64,000 nt of DNA from Stratiolaelaps scimitus (lineage: Eukaryota; Arthropoda; Arachnida; Mesostigmata; Laelapidae), in assembly GCA_019614645.1 (NCBI GenBank), contig JABWDB010000001.1:3844001-3908000 (forward strand), given 5' to 3'. Every line of letters starts with the position of its first letter. The stretch's first letter is position 1. The notes under the pieces were generated by a model. That model was given only the letters and a program-made list of their open reading frames with translations, was not told where the DNA came from and did not search any database. The translations under genes were made by a program, and so were the position numbers. Below are positions 10,787 to 19,199 of this stretch, piece by piece.

Positions 10787-13661
10787 CGTCCGCCCCTCAC
10801 AGTAGATCACGGAAAGAAACACTGCACATGTGAAACAGTCGATAGATATACAGACTTACTATGGAAGAGTGTCGAAACGAGCCACTGGACATGCCACACC
10901 TATGGAACAACGTGACATAGATCGATTTGGTGTAGTTCCGAAGCTCGAAAATTGTTAGATTTCATAGGGCGGACACTGGGTGTCTGCACTCGCCCGATCC
11001 GCCTGACTCAAGCCATAATATGGCAATGGCTTTATCCTTCTAAATGTGTTAAGGACAAATCTTGATGAGGTCGCTGCCCTAAGTGCTTGAAATTACTTGA
11101 AATTCGTTCGAAATTTCTACCTTGTTTAAATTAGGTTCGTCGTGTGGAATAGGTATCTTCTATAATACATTGACTTCATTCTGATTTATTCAATGACGAA
11201 TTTCATGATGAATTTCGGCTCGTGCCAATATGTAATAGTTCACGGGGGGACTTACCGTAAGTAAACTCCCTGTTTGGTTGCTTTATGAGTTCCACACTAT
11301 CACGGAAGGCTGCCAGTGGTGTCAATGTATCAAGCACAAAAATAGATGTCGTTCGTTAAAGAGAGAGAGAGAGAGAGACTTTCTGTGGCCTCGTGCTGAT
11401 GATTAGGAAAAAATCATTCCTAATGATCATCTAGCCGTACGAGGTGTCATGTCGGGCGTGCTCTTATTTTATTAAGGGAGACCTTGAGCATTGATACATT
11501 TTTTTTTCGCTGCGGCCATTTTATCTGGAGTTCCCTGTCTCGATCATGTAGCGACGCCGCAAAGAGATTGTCCGAGGCAAAGTCCATCTAACCTCTAGGT
11601 CCCCCAACATCCATTAATATGTCCAACTAACCTCTCTTCGAAAGCTTGAGGTGCTGGCTAAGGCGTAGCATGTATGTACTATGCTACCACATATGCACGC
11701 TGTGTTTGCGGTTCGTAGGTCAGCGACTTCGTTCGAAGAGGGCAATGGTGCCGAGGGCAATGGTGATAGTGGTGATTAACCGGAGCAGGTGGTGATAGCC
11801 GAGAACAAGAAAATCCATAAACAACTTTCCCACGTACAATGTTACGAACAATGCATTTAGCTCTATACCTATAGCTGGTTACTGGTATAACATGCCAAGA
11901 CTGTTTTTCAAAATTTTATGGTGACTATATTTACTGTTGTTATTATTATAGTACTTGCACATTCAAACCGACACGACATATATAGATTATGTGTGTGTTG
12001 CAATTCTTACAATTAGCAAACATACTTGCACTATGAAAGGCGGACGGCGTGGCTACCGCGTATGCATTAGAAAGGAACGGAGAGAGAGAGAGAGATAGCG
12101 AGAGATATACTATTGATGTTATAATTGATGTTGAACTCTATTGAAATCAATACGCATTATTAGTCCTTCATTATCTATGGTTATGTAATTGTAATTGAAT
12201 TATAACAGTTAACATTCACACACACACACACATATATATAATAATGATATATCTATGTATACGTTGAACAACATCTATTATCAACGGTTATTCATATTTC
12301 GTAGAATCGACAGTGGGTGCCGCTATTTTCAATGTGTTTGTCAGGTAGCAACCGCCTGTATATCGCGATCAAGCGCAGGCGATCAAGACGAAAAAAATGG
12401 TGATGTCGTGTGAGTCACATGGAAATCGTTTGCGAGACAATTCTCATTCCGGCAAAGATGGCTGACCCTGTTGTTTGCCTATGGCGTAAGCAGAGACGAG
12501 TCCGTAGCACCAAGATTTAGATGATCATTCTGTTGGTCGCATGGTGCAAACTTGTATGAGCTTTGAGCGTTGATCGTTGAATTTGTTATAACGAGAGAAT
12601 AAGATATAGAGAGAGAGAGAGAAAGAGATATGCAGGAAGAGAGCTGTTAGGAGTTGGAAAAATTCAGACAGAGTTGTTACCAAGTTGACACACTGACGGC
12701 AAGAGAGCGAAAGACGCGGTTAGCAAATCCATTAGTAGACTAGAATTATTATAATAATTATTATTATAGTTGTTGTTATCATTATTATTATTATTATTAT
12801 TGTTCTATAAAAGAGCAAGGACAGCCAAATTTACGGGGGGGGAGGGGCGCATTAACTGACGCTTTAGGAATATACAATATTAATCCAAAAGTGAATTATT
12901 GCACTAAGACGAAAGGCAGAACTAATGAAAGAATAACCTTCCTCGTTTATCCGAGTCCGATATTACTTAGTTGTAACGAGCAAAATATGTAATGGTTAAT
13001 AAATATACATTGATTCTGCCCGTTACGAGTCAGAATATTGATGACGTGTTTTCTTTTAGTAGGAAACAATCACGATCTCTAAAAAGGAATAAATCAATGA
13101 TGTTATGATTGGTGTTAACATTTCTCGCCCGATGAGGACCATCCAACCCATTGCGGCTCAATGCTGAAGCGTAAATTCGGAAGAAGGAGGCCGAAATCAT
13201 ATTTGAGAGATCATATTGAAGATCTAACTTGTAGATTTGCGGTGCCGGACATGTGTCAGATGTGGGTCGCAGGACAAGAGGCACAGGTGAATTCGCGTAT
13301 TGTTCCAACATGTTGCGGCGTTGCATAAATAATTCTTATTTCGTCATTGAGTAGATTCGCACAAGACGGGTACCCTTATGCGACTTACCCACTACTGGAC
13401 TCTATTCATTCGACTTGTTGGATAAATATATAAAGGATAGATTAAATTTGCTGGGCATCAACAGAAAGAAAGCCCTTTGAAACCGGTGCCGATGGTTCAG
13501 AAAAGCGAGGAAATGAAGTACACAAATAACACAATAATAACTCTCACTGTAAGCATAATCTAATTTGGGTCGTATTTGTATGGTTTTCTCATGAGCCATA
13601 ACTTGACTAGTTTTGTTTTTTGGCTTAAAATCTGATATATATATATATATATATACGTCCG

Positions 13662-13686
13662 TATTACGTCCGTGTTGGACGTAATA
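13662..13686. repeat. Perfect 10-bp hairpin next to (AT)n
   Basis: TATTACGTCC, a 5-nt loop GTGTT, then GGACGTAATA. It directly follows an (AT)n run and an extra ACGTCCG copy. Confidence 0.85.
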
Positions 13687-14535
13687 TTTCTCACTATGAG
13701 GTTTCTCACCACGACGTAGTATATCTCACCAGCCCACTATAATTCTATCTATGTAATGGTTTGCGGCACAATTTTGAATCTATTAAAAGCTACAATTTTC
13801 TTGTGTGAGTTGTTCTTGTTCTAACAAATATTCTCCACGCAATTCACCCTAGCCAATGTGCGGCAAAGGAATCGCTCGCCAGTCGCATCATCCGCCTTCC
13901 GTAACGAAAAGATCATCGTCAGCAGTGTCGAGTTCGATTGGCCGTCATAGGAGAAACATTTGTCTGCGCCATTCGGTTCGCTTCGAATTGGCGGTAAAAT
14001 GCAACCGGCAATTTTCTAGAGAGACGCGTTGAGCTTCTTGTTAATCGTGTCCTCGTCGTGCCCTGACCAGGAGTGACATTAACGAACAGCCCGAGCTCAG
14101 CTCTCCAACGTGGAACGTTTCCCGTCATAGCCATATAGGTGGTTGATCTGAGGCTGCTTGTTTCCTGTTGATATTGTTGTCATCACTATCTGTATCTTCC
14201 ATTAAGGAGAATCACTTTTACATTCAGGCTAATAGACTTATTAGTACTTTATTACCGTTATCAGTGGTGGTGTCCATTGGATGCGTGTACACTTGGGTTC
14301 ATTGTGCTCACAAGCCGACGTCGATAAGAAAAAGACTTTTGAATAGGAAAACAAAATGGAGCCAAATACTAAAAAGGACCTATCTACCGGTTCGGGGATG
14401 CTTAATACCATACAATTGCTACTTGCTGCTCCGTGTGATGCGTGCGATGCGGTGGGAGTCTGGATAAATCAGGAGGTACAGGACTCCTATTAGGCATTTT
14501 CACAAGGAATTGTCAAGAGTCGACGAATGCTGGAG

Positions 14536-14565
14536 GTTGCAGGTTCGATCCCCTCTACCTGCAAC
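14536..14565 (+). repeat. tRNA-T-arm-like hairpin (possible SINE/tRNA relic)
   Basis: The 9-bp arms GTTGCAGGT and ACCTGCAAC enclose TCGATCCCCTCT. The sequence GGTTCGATCC fits the RNA polymerase III B-box consensus GGTTCGANNCC. No convincing A box, acceptor stem or anticodon arm is visible upstream, so I do not call a tRNA gene. Confidence 0.3.
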
Positions 14566-14766
14566 ACGACGCGTGAGCTACGACGACCTCAACGCTTTTG
14601 GGCTCATCATAATCGTTATGTTTTTGATAGCTTCATTCTTAGCAATGATATGTTGAAAATAAGTGGTCACAATTTATAATTCAACATGTAGTATGTTATT
14701 TAACCGAGTTGGCGTTTCGTTTCCTGCTTCTTTTCATCAGAATCTCGGCTACAGGACAAATCCAAT

Positions 14767-14836
14767 ATGTCTGCAACGCAAGTGAGCAATGCCATCACAC
14801 TTAGTGGTTCCTCTGAGATGGTCGCGGAATTTTTTG
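14767..14836 (+). CDS. MAD2L1: Mitotic checkpoint protein MAD2, coding exon 1
   Basis: First coding exon of the HORMA-domain spindle-assembly-checkpoint protein MAD2. In other animals this protein is recruited by MAD1 at unattached kinetochores, converts from open to closed form, and sequesters CDC20 to inhibit the anaphase-promoting complex. The peptide MSATQVSNAITLSGSSEMV, then AEFF, aligns with the family N-terminus ('..ITLRGSAEIVAEFF'), which fixes this ATG. A strong acceptor (TTCCTGCTTCTTTTCATCAG) ends at 14740, so the exon probably starts at 14741 with 26 nt of 5' UTR and an upstream exon exists. The donor is TTTTTG|GTAAGA. The four exons give 200 residues, against about 205 in vertebrates. 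Confidence 0.93.
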
Positions 14837-15067
14837 GTAAGAATGTACTCATTTAGGCACTTAAATATGAATTTGTTCACGGCATTGACATCTAAACCGA
14901 CAATACTCAATCAACGAATGAAAATTATTATAGCATAAATATGTTCACATAAATATTCACATGCTTCGATTTTTGCGTATAGTTCTTCACAAGCTGAGCT
15001 CGACCAATTCTAATACTACTGTAATCTTACCGTGATCGTTGTCATTGATATGAATCAACTGTTACAG
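14837..15067 (+). other. MAD2 intron 1
   Basis: 231-bp AT-rich intron with GTAAGA donor and TGTTACAG acceptor. Nothing else seen. Confidence 0.85.
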
Positions 15068-15252
15068 AATTCAGCGTAAACAGCATCCTCTACCAGCGAG
15101 GGGTTTATCCTCCAGAAAAATTCACGCGTGTTCAAAAATATGGGATGACTGTGCTGGTCACCGATGATCAGGACCTGCGAACGTATCTTGAAGGCATTAC
15201 GAAACAGCTCAAAGAGCTCCTCCTTAAAAAGCTCCTGGAAAAATTAGTGCTG
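15068..15252 (+). CDS. MAD2L1: MAD2, coding exon 2
   Basis: Encodes FSVNSILYQRGVYPPEKFTR, then VQKYGMTVLVTDDQDLRTYL and the helix of ITKQLKELLLKKLLEKLVL. This is the core of the HORMA domain; 'NSILYQRG-Y-P' and 'F-VQKYG' are near-invariant MAD2 motifs. It follows TGTTACAG and ends at CTG|GTATGT on a complete codon. The junction with exon 1 creates Glu, giving AEFFEFSVNS. Confidence 0.96.
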
Positions 15253-15914
15253 GTATGTCGCCGGGGGACCGCGATCGATAGATGTATCTCATTTACGAAA
15301 TAACGCGACATTTAATTTAAGCTGAAAATGGTAACTCATGCTTAGAATGGCTTGTTTTAGTCAAGCAAAGCGTCGTTATATGGAAATAGTAAATTTAACG
15401 AATGCGAATGAACTTTTTAACCTGCGAAGTTGTGAAACGCTACGCTTGAAGCGTAGCTTCTCTTCGATTCAATGTAAAACTCGTTTCATACACAGCTATT
15501 ATCTGAGGGTGAATCCAGCAGATTGAAGAACGTTATGTCCGATACTCGGCTATGCATCTACATATAGACATGGTACACGTATGTGGCATATTTGCATTTT
15601 AGAGGAGTCCGTTTATGAGGCAGTGCAGTTCTACACCGTTACATGAATAAGTCTCCCTTGTCATATAGTTGTCACATATTTATATATTCTATGTCGAATA
15701 TTGACTATGATTCTGCGTCCGAGAATGTACAATAATTAGATAAGCTGTAATGATAATCATAGACGTATAGGCATGACTAATACCGTACACGTTAAATGTT
15801 TAAGGCTGAGAGTCGGCCCGGAAACATTTGCGCATGTCCGATATCTGAATATGAACAGAACGCAAGCGGCCTCTGAATATTAACGACCTAAGTGTTTACC
15901 CCTTTTCACACCAG
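15253..15914 (+). other. MAD2 intron 2
   Basis: 662-bp intron carrying the first copy of the ~133-bp direct repeat (15639-15771). A small open frame (15338-15526) resembles nothing known. Confidence 0.8.
15639..15771 (+). repeat. Direct repeat copy A (~133 bp), in MAD2 intron 2
   Basis: Matches 17192-17324 in the same orientation with about ten substitutions and no gap by eye. Shared cores include CCGAGAATGTACAATAATTA and CTCCCTTGTCATATA. Not a simple repeat and not a family I recognise. Confidence 0.9.
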
Positions 15915-16101
15915 GTGATCGGAAACTCGGAGCTAAAAACGCCCATCGAAAGATGGGAGTTTAATATTCATGCAGATCCAGACGTTATTGACGATAGCGT
16001 CAAGAAAGAAAAGAGCAAGGAGGTCATTCAGGCCGAGATCGCATCGATCATTCGACAGATTGTGGCCTGTGTCACCTTCTTACCGCAACTAGGAGGATCA
16101 C
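15915..16101 (+). CDS. MAD2L1: MAD2, coding exon 3
   Basis: Encodes VIGNSELKTPIERWEFNIHA, then the acidic and basic loop and IIRQIVACVTFLPQLGGS. The pair 'ERW-F-I' and 'IRQI-A-VTFLP' is diagnostic for MAD2; the second forms the central helix and strand of the HORMA fold. It starts after TCACACCAG and ends at ATCAC|GTAAGC with one leftover base. Confidence 0.96.
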
Positions 16102-16376
16102 GTAAGCTGAGAATTTGGCCTTTTAGTTGGACCTTCGACCAGTAGGCGATTATTTCATTCTTCCGTGATACATCACCAAATCACAAAAACGTGGGGGTCT
16201 CGCTGTCAAACGGGAAACAGCTCGGACAAGCGTATCACCTCCTCTACCACTACTCTTTGTTATATTGACAAGGTCATATTTATTTACAGTGAAGAATTTT
16301 ACCTATCCAAATCATCGTTAGCGTCGATTGGAAGGACATTCTTCTAAGTTACTGTTTTTATGCTATTTTGTTTCAG
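16102..16376 (+). other. MAD2 intron 3
   Basis: 275-bp intron, GTAAGC donor and TTTTGTTTCAG acceptor. No other structure seen. Confidence 0.85.
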
Positions 16377-16537
16377 TGTCGTTCGATCTTCTCGTGTACA
16401 CGAAGAAGGACGCAAAAGTCAACGACACTCTATGGGCAGACTCGCAGCCGATGTTGATTCAGGGCGGTCAAACGGTGAAGATCAAGAGTTTCTCGACGTC
16501 AATCCATTCGGTCGATGCGGCCGTTGTCTATCTTTAG
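16377..16537 (+). CDS. MAD2L1: MAD2, terminal coding exon
   Basis: Encodes LSFDLLVYTKKDAKVNDTLW, then ADSQPMLIQGGQTVKIKSFS and TSIHSVDAAVVYL, with TAG at 16535-16537. This is the C-terminal 'safety-belt' region: 'SFDLL-YT-KD' and '-SF-T-IH-V' match the family. The protein ends right after the position of the family's '..VAYK', about five residues short of the vertebrate tail. Function is likely conserved because the 'SF-T-IH' strand is present. Confidence 0.94.
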
Positions 16538-17106
16538 GGTTTAGCTCTCATTGTCTCTGTTGCAATCAATGTGAAATCGAGTACAGCCTGGTGAGCTGTC
16601 AATATTGCACGTATGATTGGTTATACGAAGAATCAATGCAAGCATGGCATCGGGCTGCCGGGACACGTTCCTGCCTCACACTTTCGAAGTCTACCACAGA
16701 TTCTATTAATTCGCACACATCGCTTGTGATATATATATATATATACTTGGTGAATCATGTCGTAATGCTGTGACAGATAGAGTGTTCGCGTGATGGCCAC
16801 TACTGTGTCAGCGGCACAGTAGGTACTACACAAGGAACGTCGCCGACCTCTTCATCGCGTTCGTAGATTGAGCAGCATAAGAATATTGCGATATGGAGAA
16901 CCGCTTGAGTTTTTTTGGACAAACGATAAAAACAAGATAAAACACCATGGAGCTCTGTATGTAGAGGCGAGCTCGTGTTGACGGCGACATGTTCACCTCC
17001 GCAATTCCGACATGCTTTGTAGATTGTTTGCGATATCTTTGCAAGTGTCGACACAAATAACAACGAAATGTGACATACCAACGAGTATTTGGTTTCTGTA
17101 TCAGTA

Positions 17107-17112
17107 AATAAA
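17107..17112 (+). terminator. Candidate poly(A) signal AATAAA for MAD2
   Basis: Plus-strand AATAAA about 570 nt after the MAD2 stop and upstream of the second direct-repeat copy. Positional evidence only. Confidence 0.35.
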
Positions 17113-17191
17113 CGATCATAAAGGTTTATATGAGCCTCGAGATGTGATCATAACTTCATAGGTAGGCACCTCTTGTCGACTAAGCAGCATA

Positions 17192-17324
17192 TTACATGAA
17201 TAGGTCTCCCTTGTCATATACTTGTCACATATTTATATATTGTACGTCGGATATTGACTGTGATAATGCGTCCGAGAATGTACAATAATTAGATAAGCTG
17301 TAATAATAATCATAGACTTATAGG
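17192..17324 (+). repeat. Direct repeat copy B (~133 bp), downstream of MAD2
   Basis: Same-orientation partner of 15639-15771, start-to-start distance 1,553 bp. The pair brackets MAD2 coding exons 3 and 4. Confidence 0.9.
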
Positions 17325-18092
17325 TAATAATAATACTAATACGCAATGCAGGACGTTCATGGAACGAACTCGGTGGGCTTGCCGTGTCAGCGATGTTGGC
17401 TAATTGATGTTACGCGAAGCGTATTCATCCGCTCATTTATGGAACTTCCGTAATTTGTGTTGACGTTATTTACGTCGACTTTTGCTCAATCTCTCTGACG
17501 CTGATGGTGGACCCATTATTCCAATGTGCTATTGTAGTTATAACATAACATAACATTTTGCGGTTTATTTCCGGAACTGCAATTTTACAATGCTTAAGTT
17601 CTCGATTAAAAAATAGGGTAAATGCGGAATCTCGAAAAAAAAATTATAGCGGAAGTGAGAGAAAAGATGTCTCCCTCGGTCTCTGAGTGATTTTACTGAT
17701 TGAGAAATTTTCTTCGACCTCTTACGACTCTTGGTCCCGTCGAAGCAGAGGTGCAGATATGTAAGGTCACTCTGAAACATCATTTCATGTATAATATGCA
17801 GGCAGATGTTACAAACATAGTCGGAATTTTGGGCCACCATTTTATTCAATATCATAGCAAGCGTTCAAGATTTATTAAGCGTTAAGATTGCGGATCGTTT
17901 TCAGCCAAGGAGCGTCAGCGCGTTTATAGTTGATGAGCGTTTTATTTGAATTAGTATCTATAAAGCTATTGTTTCTTCCCAGCCCGAAGGGGACGTCCTG
18001 TTTTAGTGAGAGATATCGACTAACTCGGACTGTTTAGGGCCAGTGCGATATCACAACTTAACGATTGCAAACATAAACATCTGCCCACCCTA

Positions 18093-18169
18093 ATGAACAC
18101 GAAGTTTGATTTGTACGATTGTAATGGTTGCCAGAGCTGGTGTAAATGTTATACCCAAAGTCTGTGCAA
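18093..18169 (+). CDS. Possible first exon of a small Cys-rich protein (unidentified)
   Basis: From ATG at 18093 the frame reads MNTKFDLYDCNGCQSWCKCY, then TQSLC, to a donor TGCAA|GTAAGA that leaves two bases. The next candidate exon at 18986 needs exactly two bases, so the junction would give Lys and stay in frame. The cysteine spacing is C-x2-C-x3-C-x-C-x5-C. An alternative acceptor TGTTTAG at about 18038 would make it an internal exon. I do not recognise the protein. Chance is a real alternative, because the DNA here is otherwise ordinary. Confidence 0.22.
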
Positions 18170-18985
18170 GTAAGAAATGTGTTAATGATCTCGCTTCCCT
18201 TAGAGAATCTCCCGGGCCTTCCGGACAGGGACTTATCTCGTTATATATAACCTAGATAGTTGACAACTCTCTACTGAACACCCAGTAAATATCTCTTTTA
18301 CTCTTAATCAAGTGCGTTTGTAGTCTATAAGCCTGTGCGTAGAGACAGCCAGTCGACATTCGTTAAAAACTGTTACATATGTATATCGAGAGCCGCATGG
18401 ATAAGCAATGCATATATATATATATATATATACAGACTAACGGGAATAAATGCCGGCCATTGGTTTATTGTATTTGCCTGAACGCCTCTTCTTTGTAATC
18501 GAGATTATTCTAGGACGGTCAAAGCACTGGTCACACAAGCCTTACAGTAGACCCTAGGCACTTTGCACATAAGCACGTGAAAGTTGTCAACGAATAAAAA
18601 GAACAACATATAATTAGAGTCGAAATAACTGATATATCTCTGATCAATTCCGGAAATTGAAAACACCTCAAAAAGGAAAACAAAGCAAAATAGTAGATTG
18701 CTCCACCTTGCAGCAACAATAGCAGTACTTACATTCGGAATTGGGCAACAATTAGAAGCACTGTTCATGTTGTTGACGTCTGTAAAGAAGCCTGTAAATG
18801 TATTCCCCAATAAACACTAGCTATTTAAGACGCCATCAAGGCCAAGCATGTTTCCAGTTCAGGTGTTTCTGAGCCTTTTCTCATCTTCCTGAAATTGGAT
18901 TTTCTTTATTGCTGAAAATCCTACTATCTTGATTTCAAACGTCTGGCCCCCTCACTGACAATTTCCTCGAACGAGTCTACTACAG

Positions 18986-19130
18986 GCAGATATCCGTGGC
19001 ACCGCAGACAAGCGCGCAGGATCCTCTCTTCCGCAGCGTCCTTCCCCCGCTGAACACCAGAGAGGCAATAGCATCGCCTCCCTCGGGACCCCATGAAAAC
19101 CCCGCTTACCCTGTCCCCAACTGCTTCTAG
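18986..19130 (+). CDS. Possible terminal exon, unidentified protein, with close poly(A) signal
   Basis: A GC-rich island in AT-rich DNA. After the acceptor TCTACTACAG the frame reads QISVAPQTSAQDPLFRSVLP, then PLNTREAIASPPSGPHENPA and YPVPNCF, with TAG at 19128-19130. Third codon positions are mostly C/G, and AATAAA follows 64 nt after the stop, as expected for a last exon. The start phase needs two bases from an upstream exon. The frame is also open upstream to about 18929 (..LTDNFLERVYYR), so the acceptor is not certain. No family recognised. Confidence 0.35.
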
Positions 19131-19193
19131 AATTATTGTGTATCTACATTTTGTTTAAGTAATCGAATATAGATACAATGTGTAAAAAACCTA

Positions 19194-19199
19194 AATAAA
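19194..19199 (+). terminator. Candidate poly(A) signal AATAAA
   Basis: Lies 64 nt after the TAG of the candidate exon 18986-19130 and is followed by a short A-run. Confidence 0.4.

Larger units (their letters stand above)
9935..14740. other. Intergenic DNA between PBLD and MAD2
   Basis: The first ~300 bp are GC-rich and include a possible first exon at 10201. The rest is AT-rich with short (GA)n tracts (about 11361, 12609), a (CA)n/(TA)n tract (about 12216-12240), an ATT-rich stretch (about 12745-12802), (AT)n at 13636-13656, a hairpin at 13662-13686 and a tRNA-T-arm-like hairpin near 14536. I see no recognisable protein-coding gene here. Confidence 0.55.

Noticed and set aside
12316..12361. 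45-nt exon-like segment (TTTCGTAG ... GTCAG|GTAGCA) whose translation hints at a transporter helix (STVGAAIFNVFV)
   Set aside because: Too short, with no flanking coding exons and a resemblance that breaks the family spacing. Probably chance.
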